From Pseudomonas sp. (GTDB lineage Bacteria; Pseudomonadota; Gammaproteobacteria; Pseudomonadales; Pseudomonadaceae), in the NCBI RefSeq assembly GCF_030683065.1, contig NZ_JAUXMX010000040.1:88254-152253 (forward strand): a stretch of DNA of 64,000 nucleotides. Direction: 5' to 3'. Positions 38,371-48,261 of this stretch are shown here, piece by piece. The notes under the pieces were generated by a model that saw only the letters and a program-made list of their open reading frames with translations, did no database searches and was not told the DNA's origin. Position numbers and translations under genes: made by a program. How positions within the stretch are numbered: the first letter of the stretch is position 1; the number at the start of each line of letters is the position of its first letter.

Positions 38371-39548
38371 TAAGGCCTCTTACTAGCACTTAGTAAATCG
38401 ACATACTCATCAATCACCAATTCACTCATACGTAGACTGGAAAATTCATTCTCAACTCTCTCACGCGCATTACGACTCATTTCTAAACGCATGCTTGAGT
38501 CGTTCAACAATGTCTTGATCGCGACAGCAAGTTCGTCTACACACTTAACCGGCACCAACAGTCCTGTTTCACCAGCGACGATTGCATCGGCTAAACCATA
38601 GATATTTGTACCTATCGCCGGAACACCCATGGCTGCAGCCTCAATAACCACAGTTCCAAAACCTTCCCGATAGCTTGGCAATAGTAAAATATCAGCTACA
38701 GCCATAAATCGCTCCGGCTCACTTGAAAAGCCCGGCATAATGATTTTTTCTTTCACAGCATCAGTAAGTCTCTCTACCAAAAACTCAATATCTGTTTCAG
38801 AGGGACCCAGCAAAATCAAAAACGTATCAGCATTTTCATCGATTACTTTTTGGAAGGCTGCCAATAGTTCAGCGAGCCCCTTGTCACGACAAAGCCTACC
38901 CACAAACAACAACATCGATGCTGATAGAGGAATGCCTAATTTTTCTTTAAACGCCCTATTATCAGTATCAGAGAATCTCGCGGGGTCAAACCGGTCAAGA
39001 TTAATTCCCGCCAGCGAGCCAGACCCAAGAACGCTAATCCGCTCTTGAGATGCAACTCCACTTTTTACGATGAAATCTTTCTGAGAATTGCTATCAGCGT
39101 AGCTATGTGTATTAAGGCGCGCAATCAACTTATCGCTGGCTTTGGAAAGAAATCGCTTAACACCCGTCAAGCCTATCCACGGCTGCCCTGTGAATGTATG
39201 CAGTCGCACCGGCACACCTGCAAGCTTTGCAGCTAAACAACACAACAAACCCGCTTTTGGGGTTGTCGAGTGCACGATGTCAAAATTCGATCGTCGGAAA
39301 AATAACCACAACTTTATAAGGGCTGACAGGTCCTTTAAAAGCTCGATTTTTCTTGGTATCTCAATTGACACGTAAAGACTGCTCGGAATTTCATGCGACA
39401 GAGAGGCTTCGCTAGCGACAACCGTAACCTGAGCGCCAGCTTGTACAATATTAGAAATCTGTGCATGCAGCTGTGTTTCGACAAAGAACGCTACAGTGGA
39501 AACTCTAGCAATCTTAATTCCTTGCAGCTTATTCAGAAAAACTGTCAT
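38370..39548 (-). CDS. Glycosyltransferase family 4 (WbpU-like)
   Basis: This 392-residue GT-B fold enzyme has an acceptor domain with STTPKAGLLCCLAAKLAGVP and a nucleotide-sugar domain with LFVGRLCRDKGLAELL and the E-x7-E motif in PSYREGFGTVVIEAAAMG. It would add one sugar to the growing lipid-linked O-unit on the cytoplasmic side. It lies in the WbpU position relative to the wbpV–wbpL–wbpM genes. Donor and linkage are unknown. Confidence 0.87.
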   Translation of the reverse strand: MTVFLNKLQGIKIARVSTVAFFVETQLHAQISNIVQAGAQVTVVASEASLSHEIPSSLYVSIEIPRKIELLKDLSALIKLWLFFRRSNFDIVHSTTPKAGLLCCLAAKLAGVPVRLHTFTGQPWIGLTGVKRFLSKASDKLIARLNTHSYADSNSQKDFIVKSGVASQERISVLGSGSLAGINLDRFDPARFSDTDNRAFKEKLGIPLSASMLLFVGRLCRDKGLAELLAAFQKVIDENADTFLILLGPSETDIEFLVERLTDAVKEKIIMPGFSSEPERFMAVADILLLPSYREGFGTVVIEAAAMGVPAIGTNIYGLADAIVAGETGLLVPVKCVDELAVAIKTLLNDSSMRLEMSRNARERVENEFSSLRMSELVIDEYVDLLSASKRP

Positions 39549-39836
39549 TATCGATAGTTACCATCATAAATATAGTCTAGGAATAGTTAATTTAAAAAGC
39601 ATATAGAACGATAACCCAACACACCCTCTAGCGCACTCACCAAACAATTAGCTGAGCCACAAAAGAATCGATCCGCAACGGTAAGACAAGCTCAATTTCC
39701 AGCAATGAAAAAATTAAAAATGAAATCTCTTTCATCTCTGCCAACCAGTTATGCTTTATACAATTTATCCACACGGTCATGAATCAACAAAGAACAAGGA
39801 ATAGTATTATCAAATGAAAAACCGGAACACAACAAA
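39549..39836. other. AT-rich gap between polymerase and glycosyltransferase genes
   Basis: I see no supported gene, repeat or terminator in these 288 bp. The composition is AT-rich like the neighbouring O-antigen genes. Confidence 0.35.
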
Positions 39837-41015
39837 TCAACCTGTACGCCCCTGATTACGCCTCAAATCCAAAGAGTACATATACAGCGCCATTGCAAAA
39901 ATCGGCATGCTTTGTAGACCCTTGAGATTTATTATTAGAAATATCACAATCAAGGAAATAGCAAACATGCGAACTTTCATGAATCTTGGATAAGAGCGAG
40001 AAAAAACAAGAGGGATCAGGAAAAACGTATTAAGTAATATGAATATAAAGACAGAACCAACCCCTGAAAAATAAAGAATTCTCAAGTAGCCTACGTCCGT
40101 CCCCTTATAAAACTCAAGTGTCTCCGTAGCACCTGAAAAATACTGCCCATTCCCAAATAGCCAATCACTAATAGTATTCGGCAATACATACATTTCCAAC
40201 AACACATTTACGCTTTGACTTTCCAGCTCGCCGTACTGGAATAGATTCCTAAATATTTCTGTCGCCTCAAACAAAGGGCCACTTTCCACATAGAAACTCA
40301 AAGCAACCATCACCAACAATGCAAAAACCAAGAAAACCTTAAACACCAATCCCTTTCTAAAGACGCTCATAATTGCATAAGCGACAATTGCACTCCTGGC
40401 CACTGCCATAGACAAAGGAAGCAGCAGCAATAACAAGCCATTAACAAACTTCGTGCTCGACAACAAGACACTAAAGAACAGCGCCAGAACAATAGTGAGT
40501 GCACCATCAACATGGAAAATTCCAAAACCCAAAGCTCTCAAACCGTATATATGCTGAAAGACCTCGGCGGAACGCGGCGATATAAAGCCAAGCATTAAAG
40601 AATAGAAATCACTACTGAACATTGAAATGATAATTATAGCCGACTGAAAAATCAACCACATTGCTAGTACTGAAGGGCGAGCCCTGACAATCTGATAGAC
40701 AACGTAACCAAAGAAAATATTCAACAGAATCTTGACCGAAACAACCACATGAAAAAAAATATCTCGATATTCACCCTGCCCGTTCAAAAACGCCAATACT
40801 CCACCCAGCACCCACAGGCCGAATAAAAGTAAAAAAATTATCGAAAACAAACCTCGAGCTAAAAAGAAACGACCAAATCCCACCAAATAAAATGGGACAA
40901 TTAGCAGCGCCAACGGGAACTCGGTTCCGTAAAAGCGCGGGTAACCCAAAATCAGAGCCATTATAATAAAGGCAACCAAGGGCGACATGCTTTTAATATT
41001 ATATCTCTCTTCCAT
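39837..41015 (-). CDS. wzy: Probable O-antigen polymerase Wzy
   Basis: This 392-residue integral membrane protein has about ten to eleven helices and a large central periplasmic loop around residues 245–320 (ATEIFRNLFQYGELESQSVN). That topology, the low sequence identity expected for polymerases, and the location among glycosyltransferases and wzx support a Wzy role. Wzy joins O-units in the periplasm under control of Wzz. No other candidate polymerase is present in the window. Confidence 0.75.
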   Translation of the reverse strand: MEERYNIKSMSPLVAFIIMALILGYPRFYGTEFPLALLIVPFYLVGFGRFFLARGLFSIIFLLLFGLWVLGGVLAFLNGQGEYRDIFFHVVVSVKILLNIFFGYVVYQIVRARPSVLAMWLIFQSAIIIISMFSSDFYSLMLGFISPRSAEVFQHIYGLRALGFGIFHVDGALTIVLALFFSVLLSSTKFVNGLLLLLLPLSMAVARSAIVAYAIMSVFRKGLVFKVFLVFALLVMVALSFYVESGPLFEATEIFRNLFQYGELESQSVNVLLEMYVLPNTISDWLFGNGQYFSGATETLEFYKGTDVGYLRILYFSGVGSVFIFILLNTFFLIPLVFSRSYPRFMKVRMFAISLIVIFLIINLKGLQSMPIFAMALYMYSLDLRRNQGRTG

Positions 41016-41088
41016 ATAGTTGATTCTTTGCCACTAAGGGTTTAGCGATTTGTGCTGCGGAGGATTTTGGATCTACGAAAACAAGACG

Positions 41089-41964
41089 TCACCACTTAAA
41101 AAACAAGTATAAAACTCCTTGATAAAACCTGAGTTCTCTATAGCTATTGAAATTCAACAGCAAATTAGCCAATAGAGGCATAGCCTCGCGCTTTCGAACA
41201 GCTGCTAAATTTCTTAATCTAACACAATTCAAGACACAGCAAACTCGACTATACAGTGGATGTGTTTGATATTGCTGGGCTATTGATAGTAGCCCCTCAT
41301 GTATAATGTCATGCTGTTTCATCGTATTGGTCGCATGCATGCGATATTGTGCAAGAACGCACGGCAATATTTCTAAAGTTTTTTCGCCGCTCCTAGACAA
41401 GCGTAACCACATATCCCAATCTTCAATTTTTGCGCATTCATTATATACTCCAGCATCAAGTATAGACTGCAAATCAACCATGCTCGCGGGCGCGGGTAAT
41501 TCTGCCTTCAGCAAAAACACATCGTCAAACTTATACTTACTCGAACTTATCCTGCGACCTTTTTCGACTCCCTGATCGTCGATTAGTGAGATGGAACCAA
41601 ACGCAGCGACGCAGTTAGGGTTGTTTTGCATATGCTGGACTAGGACACTCGTTTTATGCGGAAAAAGAATGTCATCGGATGCCAAGGCAGAAAAATACTT
41701 ACCCTGGCACCATACAATGGCTTCATTTAACGTAGCGCATAGCCCTTGGTTGGCTCTTGATCGAAACTCAAAACGAGTAAACCGCTTTTGGCAAGTAGAT
41801 AGCAGTTCTTTTATTTTACCAACGGAACCATCTTTAGATCCATCATCAATAATTATTAGCTCAATATTCTGATAGTCCTGATCAATTATGCTCTGAATAC
41901 ATTCCCGTACATATTTTTCGTGGTTGTAGCAAGGTACAACCACTGACACTAAAGGCTCTGACAT
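41089..41964 (-). CDS. Glycosyltransferase family 2
   Basis: This 291-residue enzyme opens with VSVVVPCYNHEKYVRECIQS and has IIDDGSKDGS and ALASDDILFPHKT, the nucleotide and metal sites of GT-A enzymes. It would add a sugar to the lipid-linked O-unit. It is preceded by a decayed gene region of 570 bp and followed by wzy. Donor specificity is unknown. Confidence 0.87.
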   Translation of the reverse strand: MSEPLVSVVVPCYNHEKYVRECIQSIIDQDYQNIELIIIDDGSKDGSVGKIKELLSTCQKRFTRFEFRSRANQGLCATLNEAIVWCQGKYFSALASDDILFPHKTSVLVQHMQNNPNCVAAFGSISLIDDQGVEKGRRISSSKYKFDDVFLLKAELPAPASMVDLQSILDAGVYNECAKIEDWDMWLRLSRSGEKTLEILPCVLAQYRMHATNTMKQHDIIHEGLLSIAQQYQTHPLYSRVCCVLNCVRLRNLAAVRKREAMPLLANLLLNFNSYRELRFYQGVLYLFFKW

Positions 41965-41979
41965 GAGATAGTCCAGCTA

Positions 41980-42535
41980 TTAAAATTTCTCAACTAAGTA
42001 CTTGTCACTTAGTAATTTTCCTCGAAAGAACTTAAGCTCTTGACTGATACGCGGCAAGTAGCTAAAGGTAACGATCGCTAGCAACACTGCGAGGCCTGTT
42101 TCTGAGCAAATATTGCTAACATCCAGATCCAGAAGAGGAATACAAAAAATCTAGGACAGCAATTCGCTAACAAACCATTGTCCATCCGTACATAATAAAA
42201 GTTGTTGAGGTTACTGATGTGTTCAAGCAGATATTTTGTGTACTCCTTATTACCTAAGTTTAGACCATGGGTTGCATGGTATCAGGATGGTCGCTAAAAT
42301 CCTTGCAGCGACTCACTTTTGCCACTATCCAGTTTTTTCAGCACGACTGAAAGTTGGTGTATCAGTACGCCTATGGGCAACACCGAAACCAGCCCGCTGA
42401 ATGCCAGGTTGAGATCACTGGATAAAATGTTGCATAGAAGTTCTAACGTATTACCGGTTTACTGCCGTAATAGTAAGTTACGACCCAGGCGATAAAAACC
42501 ATACCGGAAATTTGATAACGGAGAAATTGCTTCAT
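41980..42535 (-). pseudogene. Decayed membrane-protein gene between wzx and a glycosyltransferase
   Basis: The space contains a broken reading frame on the minus strand. It starts 2 bp after the wzx stop with MKQFLRYQISGMVFIAWVVT and stops early. Another frame continues FSGLVSVLPIGVLIHQLSVV, then after more stops come LLEHISNLNNFYYVRMDNGL and, after another shift, LAVLLAIVTFSYLPRISQEL ending DKYLVEKF. Together they suggest an ancestral protein of about 180 residues with three or more hydrophobic segments. I cannot name the family. Several independent lesions make a sequencing error unlikely. Confidence 0.7.
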
Positions 42536-42536
42536 A

Positions 42537-43805
42537 TCAGCTCACTACATTGCTATTTTGAGCGCGGAGTGTACGAGTAATAAATATCGCCATCACCAAC
42601 CAATAGACCCCATAATTGACGCTATGAGCCAAGGCAACTCCCTCCAACCCCATGGAATTGGTAAACGACACCGTTAACGTATAGAACATAGCGGCAAAAA
42701 AAACTTCCGAAGTTATAAAAAGTTTAATCATAGCCTTACCCAGCATGAGGTATGCCAGTATCCAACTACCAATTTTCAGCGTATCCCCAATCATCTGCCA
42801 GGCAAATAGCACTTCCATTTCTGCAAATTCGGCACTCAAAAAAACGCGAATAATAAAATCGCGCAGTAGATAGATAATTAAACCACAGGCCGCAGCCACT
42901 GGCAGGATGATTTTATAGCCTTGGATGATTTCGTGTTTGATGTCCGCAGGGTCTTGCAGTTCTGACAATCTGGGCAGGTAGTACACGCCGAGCGTAGTGG
43001 TTACCAGCATTAGATAAGCAGCACTGAGGCGCCACATAGCCTCCCAGTAGCCAGCGGCATCCCAGCCTAGGGTTTCGCCTAGGTGGTTACGGATCAGTAT
43101 ATGACTGAGCGGAACGCAGGCGGCGGAAGTCAGCGCCATGGCAGTGTATTTACACAGATTTTTGGCGGCTTGTTTGTCGATGCCACCCACCAGGTAACTC
43201 AACTTAAACCAAGGCGCCTTGTAAGTGAGCAGCAAAGTGACGAAGAAGGTCAGCGACTGGTAAACCGCCAGGGCTACCAAGGCACCATACAGGCCAAGCT
43301 GGATGGCCATAATACTGGTCACAGCCAACGCAAACAGGCTGCCTGCGATGTTGGCAACCACATAGCGGTGAATCTCTTTTTTGCCGTTGAGAATAGCCAG
43401 CAACAGGGTGTTGAAGACAAATAACACCAGCGTAGCGGCAAACCAGATAAATACACTGCCCAGGCTTTCATCTTTTAAAAACCAACCAGCCAGCGTGCGG
43501 TTGAACCCTATAACAAACACCGCGGTAATCAACGAGCCTATCAGGGCAACAGTGCCGGCTGTGCGCCAGACGGCATGTTGCTTAGCTTCGTCCTGGTGAT
43601 ACTCGGCGGTGTATTTGGTCACTCCAGTGTTGATGGCACCACTGGCAAAGGTTGTTATCATCTGTACTGCGTTCTGGAATTGCCCCAGCGCGGCATAGCC
43701 CGATGGACCGACATAGATCGCAAGGATCTTGTTCAGGCCCAACAACGTCAGCATCTTAATGACCACAGCAATGCCATTGAGCAGGCTGGTTTTGATCAGC
43801 GTCAT
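42537..43805 (-). CDS. wzx: O-antigen flippase Wzx
   Basis: This 422-residue polysaccharide exporter of the MATE-like superfamily has about twelve helices, beginning MTLIKTSLLNGIAVVIKMLT. It should translocate the undecaprenyl-linked O-unit to the periplasm. It is most like the Wzx proteins found with dTDP-3-acetamido-sugar gene sets (WzxE-like). It follows the aminotransferase gene by 3 bp and is the last gene of the tightly packed rmlB–wzx block. Confidence 0.88.
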   Translation of the reverse strand: MTLIKTSLLNGIAVVIKMLTLLGLNKILAIYVGPSGYAALGQFQNAVQMITTFASGAINTGVTKYTAEYHQDEAKQHAVWRTAGTVALIGSLITAVFVIGFNRTLAGWFLKDESLGSVFIWFAATLVLFVFNTLLLAILNGKKEIHRYVVANIAGSLFALAVTSIMAIQLGLYGALVALAVYQSLTFFVTLLLTYKAPWFKLSYLVGGIDKQAAKNLCKYTAMALTSAACVPLSHILIRNHLGETLGWDAAGYWEAMWRLSAAYLMLVTTTLGVYYLPRLSELQDPADIKHEIIQGYKIILPVAAACGLIIYLLRDFIIRVFLSAEFAEMEVLFAWQMIGDTLKIGSWILAYLMLGKAMIKLFITSEVFFAAMFYTLTVSFTNSMGLEGVALAHSVNYGVYWLVMAIFITRTLRAQNSNVVS

Positions 43806-43808
43806 TGG

Positions 43809-44930
43809 TTATCCGGCCTGAAAAGCGTTACAGGCTGCAATTACCTGCTGCACATCAGTATCACTCATTACTGGGCTGATCGGCAGGCTGAGCACCTGCT
43901 GATGGATCGCCTCAGTTAACGGGTAACTTTGTGCTTGCCAGTGTGCATAGGCTTGTTGCTGGTGCGGGGGGATCGGGTAATGAATTAGGGTTTGTACGCC
44001 CGCTGCGGCGAGATGCGCCTGCAACGCTGCCCGTGCGGTTGAGCGGATCACATACAGATGTAATACATGCGCCGTCAGGGTGTCCAGTGTGGTGTTCGGC
44101 CCTATGGGCTGCATCAGTGCGGGATTATTGATGCCCTGCGCGTAGGCATGCGCGATTTCCTTGCGACGCTGGGTTTCGGCATCAAGATGTTTAAGTTTTA
44201 CCCGGAGCATGGCCGCCTGCATTTCATCGAGGCGACTGTTCACGCCCTGATACAGGTTCTCGTATTTTTTATGGCTGCCGTAGTTACCCAATGCACGGAT
44301 GGTTTGCGCAAGCTCGTCATCACTTGTAGTGACGGCACCAGCATCGCCAAGCGCGCCTAGGTTCTTACCGGGGTAAAAGCTGAAACCAGATGCATGGCCC
44401 CAGTTACCCGCTTTTTTGCCGTTGATTTCTGCGCCGTGTGCCTGAGCTGAATCTTCCAACACCAGCAGTTGATGCTGATCAGCCAGCGCCATAATTTCGG
44501 GCATCGGCGCCAGTTGGCCATACAGATGCACTGCCACAATGGCTTTAGTTTTGCTCGTAATGGCGGCGGCAGTTTTTACTGGGCAGAGGTTGTAGGTTGC
44601 TGCGTCTGGTTCTACTAAGACCGCTTTGAGGCGGTTTTCAGTAATCGCCAGTATGCTGGCAATGTAAGTGTTCGCCGTAACAATGACCTCGTCGCCTTCC
44701 TGCAACTTGCCCAGCTCTTTCCAGGCCCTTAGCGTTAGCGTAAGGGCATCCAGACCATTGGCAACACCGATGCAGTGCGTTGTGCCGCAGTAATCTGCAA
44801 ACTCCTGCTCGAAGGCTTTGAGTTCCTGACCTTGAATGTACCATCCCGAGTCAATGACTCGGGTGGCTGCGTCGATTAGCTCTTGGCGGTATTGAGTGTT
44901 GATGGATTTTAGATCGAGGAAAGGAATCAT
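43809..44930 (-). CDS. dTDP-3-oxo-6-deoxyhexose aminotransferase (FdtB/QdtB type)
   Basis: This 373-residue DegT/DnrJ/EryC1-family PLP enzyme has the substrate loop [20 protein letters not shown] and the PLP lysine in [16 protein letters not shown]. With the ketoisomerase and acetyltransferase next to it, it should aminate C3 of a dTDP-3-keto-6-deoxyhexose. It abuts the acetyltransferase start by one overlapping base. The exact sugar (Fuc3N or Qui3N) depends on the ketoisomerase. Confidence 0.87.
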   Translation of the reverse strand: MIPFLDLKSINTQYRQELIDAATRVIDSGWYIQGQELKAFEQEFADYCGTTHCIGVANGLDALTLTLRAWKELGKLQEGDEVIVTANTYIASILAITENRLKAVLVEPDAATYNLCPVKTAAAITSKTKAIVAVHLYGQLAPMPEIMALADQHQLLVLEDSAQAHGAEINGKKAGNWGHASGFSFYPGKNLGALGDAGAVTTSDDELAQTIRALGNYGSHKKYENLYQGVNSRLDEMQAAMLRVKLKHLDAETQRRKEIAHAYAQGINNPALMQPIGPNTTLDTLTAHVLHLYVIRSTARAALQAHLAAAGVQTLIHYPIPPHQQQAYAHWQAQSYPLTEAIHQQVLSLPISPVMSDTDVQQVIAACNAFQAG

Positions 44931-45391
44931 TAATCTACATACCTGATAATTTTTGCCGGGTTACCCACCACAATTGCTTTTGCCGGTACATCTTCGGTTA
45001 CAACAGCACCTGCACCGACCATTGCATATTCGCCGATGGTTATGCCGGGCAGTAGTGTGGCATTGGCACCAATACTCGCATGATGTTTTATGATAATACC
45101 GGAGAACTCTGTCGGATATTCTTTAGATCGCGGGTAAGTATCATTAGTAAACGTTGCATTAGGGCCAATAAAAACGTTGTCCTGAATGCGAGCGCCATCC
45201 CATACCTGTACGCCGGACTTTATGGTGACGTTGTCACCGATGATGACATCGCCCTCTATCAAGGTGTGGGCGCAAATGTTGCCATTTTTCCCTATGATCG
45301 CACCCTCAAGAATGACTACAAACTGCCATATACGTGTGCCTTCACCTATTTGGCAAGGAGCAACATCAGCCAGTTTATGGATGGTACTCAT
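44930..45391 (-). CDS. Hexapeptide-repeat acetyltransferase (FdtC/QdtC type)
   Basis: This 153-residue left-handed beta-helix protein shows repeated [LIV]-G-x4 units, for example [20 protein letters not shown] and [11 protein letters not shown] at the C-terminus. It would acetylate the 3-amino group made by the neighbouring aminotransferase using acetyl-CoA. It overlaps both neighbours, consistent with a single pathway unit. Confidence 0.85.
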   Translation of the reverse strand: MSTIHKLADVAPCQIGEGTRIWQFVVILEGAIIGKNGNICAHTLIEGDVIIGDNVTIKSGVQVWDGARIQDNVFIGPNATFTNDTYPRSKEYPTEFSGIIIKHHASIGANATLLPGITIGEYAMVGAGAVVTEDVPAKAIVVGNPAKIIRYVD

Positions 45392-45789
45392 TGCCCTACC
45401 GCTTTGATAAAAATCTCATAACCCCGAATATAATCACTTTCATCATAATGCTCGCTGGCCAACACAAGCAGCACACAATCCGGGCTAAAGTCGTGCATTT
45501 CATGCCAAACCATTGAGTCAATAACAACACCCTTGATGGGCGAATCCAACCAGACTTCGGTTTTTTCAGTGCCATTGTCCAGCAGCATTTTGCATTTGCC
45601 GGTGACGCATACCGCCACTTGCTTCAGGGCTTTGTGCGCATGAAAGCCACGCGCTATACCGGGCTGGGTACCAAAAAGGTAATAGACCCGCTTGATGTCG
45701 AAAGGTATAGATTTGTTACCTTCCAGTGCGACTAACGAGCCACGGCCGTCGCCCAGCGCAGGAAAATTAACCCATTGCACAAGATTCAT
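45388..45789 (-). CDS. dTDP-4-keto-6-deoxyglucose 3,4-ketoisomerase (FdtA/QdtA, WxcM-like cupin)
   Basis: This 133-residue cupin has the paired histidine motif [20 protein letters not shown] and [13 protein letters not shown]. It isomerises the RmlB product to dTDP-3-keto-6-deoxyhexose with galacto (FdtA) or gluco (QdtA) configuration; the two cannot be separated by eye here. It overlaps rmlA by 4 bp. The rhamnose genes rmlC and rmlD are absent, so the pathway appears to leave at this branch. Confidence 0.86.
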   Translation of the reverse strand: MNLVQWVNFPALGDGRGSLVALEGNKSIPFDIKRVYYLFGTQPGIARGFHAHKALKQVAVCVTGKCKMLLDNGTEKTEVWLDSPIKGVVIDSMVWHEMHDFSPDCVLLVLASEHYDESDYIRGYEIFIKAVGQ

Positions 45790-46658
45790 AGCTTACCCTC
45801 TGCCAATTGAAGCAAATACTGACCATAACTGTTCTTGCTTAATGACTGGCCTATGCGCAACAGATCTTCGCGATTTAACCAGCCATTGTTAAAGGCAATT
45901 TCTTCGAGGCAGGCGATTTTGTAGCCTTGGCGTTTTTCAATAGTTTCTACAAAAAGACCAGCCTCAAGCAAGCTTTCGTGAGTGCCTGTGTCCAGCCAGG
46001 CAAAGCCGCGGCCGAGCAACTCGACGTTGAGGTCGCCGCGCACCATATAGGCCTGGTTGATACAAGTAATTTCCAACTCGCCTCGGTGGGAAGGCTTTAC
46101 CTGCTTGGCTATCTGCACCACATCATTATCGTAAAAATACAACCCCGTAACGGCATAGTGGGATTTTGGTTTTTGCGGCTTTTCTTCGATGGATATAGCA
46201 CGCTTATTTTCATCAAACTCAACCACACCGAAACGCTCCGGATCTTTGACCTGGTAGCCGAATACTGTCGCGCCTTTGCCACGGTCAGCTGCGGCTTTGA
46301 GCATGGGGCTGAATCCTTGGCCGTAAAAGATGTTGTCACCCAACACAAGACAAACCGAGTCGGTGCCGATAAAGTCTTCGCCAATAATAAAGGCTTGAGC
46401 GAGTCCGTCCGGGCTGGGTTGTTCGGCATAGCTGATGCTGATACCAAATTCTGAGCCGTCACCCAATAACCGCTGATAGCCACTGATGTCTTGGGGTGTA
46501 CTGATCAGCAGGATGTCGCGGATACCAGCCAACATTAATACCGACAAGGGATAGTAGATCATCGGTTTGTCGTAAATGGGCAGTAGCTGTTTGGATACAC
46601 CCTTGGTGATCGGGTGCAGCCGAGTACCGGAACCACCGGCGAGGAGAATACCTTTCAT
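45786..46658 (-). CDS. rmlA: Glucose-1-phosphate thymidylyltransferase RmlA
   Basis: This 290-residue enzyme makes dTDP-glucose from glucose-1-phosphate and dTTP. The signature [18 protein letters not shown] and the conserved [12 protein letters not shown] and [16 protein letters not shown] segments are present, and length is typical. The ATG at 46658 is used because it overlaps the rmlB stop and opens directly into the signature; the frame extends upstream without similarity. Confidence 0.96.
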   Translation of the reverse strand: MKGILLAGGSGTRLHPITKGVSKQLLPIYDKPMIYYPLSVLMLAGIRDILLISTPQDISGYQRLLGDGSEFGISISYAEQPSPDGLAQAFIIGEDFIGTDSVCLVLGDNIFYGQGFSPMLKAAADRGKGATVFGYQVKDPERFGVVEFDENKRAISIEEKPQKPKSHYAVTGLYFYDNDVVQIAKQVKPSHRGELEITCINQAYMVRGDLNVELLGRGFAWLDTGTHESLLEAGLFVETIEKRQGYKIACLEEIAFNNGWLNREDLLRIGQSLSKNSYGQYLLQLAEGKL

Positions 46659-47803
46659 ATGCGGGTGCTTCCTTGTTCTGTGGTACCAAGACGTTCGCGC
46701 TGATAGCTGCCGTCTTGTACATGGCGGCACCATTCGAAGTTGGCCAGATACCATTCGACAGTTTTGCGCAGGCCAGATTCAAAGGTTTCCGCTGGAACCC
46801 AGTCCAGTTCACGCTGGATTTTGCTGGCGTCGATAGCGTAACGGAGGTCGTGGCCAGGGCGGTCTTGGACGTGGGTAATTAGGCTCTTGTAGGACTGCGC
46901 TTGCGAACAGCTGGCTTGTTCAATAGCACCGCCTGTAGCAGGATTGATCGCGAGCAAGCTCGCTCCTACAGGTGATTGCATCGGCCGGAGTTCATCGAGT
47001 AGCTCGCAAAGGGCGTTGACTACTTCGATGTTCTGTTTTTCATTGTGGCCGCCGATGTTGTAGGTCTCACCTACTTGGCCTTCGGTCACTACTTTGTATA
47101 GGGCACGGGCGTGGTCTTCAACGTATAGCCAGTCACGTACCTGATCGCCTTTGCCGTAAATCGGTAGCGGCTTACCTTCCAGTGCGTTGAGAATCACCAG
47201 CGGAATAAGCTTTTCCGGGAAGTGGTACGGACCGTAGTTGTTCGAGCAGTTAGTAATAATTGTCGGCAGACCATAGGTGCGGCGCCAGGCACGCACCAGA
47301 TGGTCAGAGCTGGCCTTGCTCGCCGAGTAAGGTGAGCTGGGGGCGTAGGCTGTGGTTTCGGTGAATAGATCTTCAGGCCCTTCCAGGTCGCCATACACCT
47401 CGTCGGTGGATATGTGGTGGAAACGGAAGGCTGCCTTGCGCTGCTCACCCAGCCCCTGCCAGTACTGGCGGGCGGCCTCCAGCAGGGTGTAGGTGCCGAC
47501 GATGTTGGTGGTTATGAACTCGGCTGGGCCGTCGATGGAGCGATCAACATGGGATTCTGCGGCCAAGTGCATCACAGCGTCAGGCTGGTGCTCATGGAAT
47601 ACACGGTCCAGTGCAGCACCGTCGCATATATCAACCTGCTCGAAGGCGTAACGTTCACTGTCGCTGGCTTCGGCAAGCGACTCCAGATTGCCGGCGTAGG
47701 TGAGCTTGTCTAGGTTGACCGCACTGTCAGCTGTATGACGAATGATATGGCGAATGACAGCTGAGCCAATAAAGCCCGCACCACCTGTGACAAGAATTTT
47801 CAT
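46655..47803 (-). CDS. rmlB: dTDP-glucose 4,6-dehydratase RmlB with REP-derived insertion
   Basis: This 382-residue enzyme makes dTDP-4-keto-6-deoxyglucose. It has the cofactor motif [26 protein letters not shown] and the Y-x-x-x-K in [15 protein letters not shown]. RmlB is normally near 350 residues. The extra length is one segment (about residues 278–304, [20 protein letters not shown]) that is the in-frame translation of a REP element. Flanking text ([11 protein letters not shown] and [16 protein letters not shown]) would join smoothly without it, so the insertion appears tolerated. It is the first O-unit sugar gene after the ops element. Confidence 0.93.
   Translation of the reverse strand: MKILVTGGAGFIGSAVIRHIIRHTADSAVNLDKLTYAGNLESLAEASDSERYAFEQVDICDGAALDRVFHEHQPDAVMHLAAESHVDRSIDGPAEFITTNIVGTYTLLEAARQYWQGLGEQRKAAFRFHHISTDEVYGDLEGPEDLFTETTAYAPSSPYSASKASSDHLVRAWRRTYGLPTIITNCSNNYGPYHFPEKLIPLVILNALEGKPLPIYGKGDQVRDWLYVEDHARALYKVVTEGQVGETYNIGGHNEKQNIEVVNALCELLDELRPMQSPVGASLLAINPATGGAIEQASCSQAQSYKSLITHVQDRPGHDLRYAIDASKIQRELDWVPAETFESGLRKTVEWYLANFEWCRHVQDGSYQRERLGTTEQGSTRI
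46946..46972 (-). repeat. REP element inside the rmlB coding sequence
   Basis: GATCGCGAGCAAGCTCGCTC followed by CTACAGG is a REP-type palindrome with a stem of its own (CGAGCAAGCTCG). It lies in the middle of rmlB and keeps the reading frame. Confidence 0.85.
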
Positions 47804-48261
47804 ACGTTGAATAGGCCTTCAATTACTGGTCGTTGTTTTAGTGCATCTATACCGTTTGCGGCGTTGACTGCATGCTTCAGCGGGTCGAGCGAATCTGCCA
47901 TGGGCAGCCACGCAAGTCTCCCAGCGGGATTGGCCTGTGAGCAAACAACGCGGGAGCATCTGGCATGTGTTTGGAAATTTAAAGCCTTGGGTGTTGCTGC
48001 CTGACAGAACGGTAAGAGCGCACGCTTGCCAACCCCGACAATGTGTTGGCTTGCGCAGCGGTGTTAACCGTGGCGCCACCACCTGGTCTAACAGTCGCCG
48101 CTAACCCAACCTACTCAGATGTCAGTGCTTTGGGTGGTTTGCCAGCATCAGACACGCTACCGCCCCAGGATTTACCGTTGGTTTCCTGAGAACGTCAAAT
48201 CATCAAATTTTACTGGCATTGCCAGGGTGTTGCCTTGATCTCGGCCAGGGCTGAGGCTTGT
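47804..48261. other. Leader between rfaH-like gene and rmlB
   Basis: This 458-bp stretch has no gene I can support. It carries the ops element and, at 48089, a short copy of the GCCGCTAACCC repeat family. The O-antigen transcript probably runs through it. Confidence 0.45.
48153..48164 (-). promoter_or_regulatory. ops element (RfaH recruitment site) for the O-antigen operon
   Basis: On the minus strand the sequence is GGCGGTAGCGTG, identical to the 12-base ops core of the JUMPstart element. It lies about 350 bp upstream of rmlB and 100 bp downstream of the rfaH-like gene, in the direction of the O-antigen operon. At ops the polymerase pauses and RfaH is loaded to prevent Rho-dependent termination. 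Confidence 0.9.
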
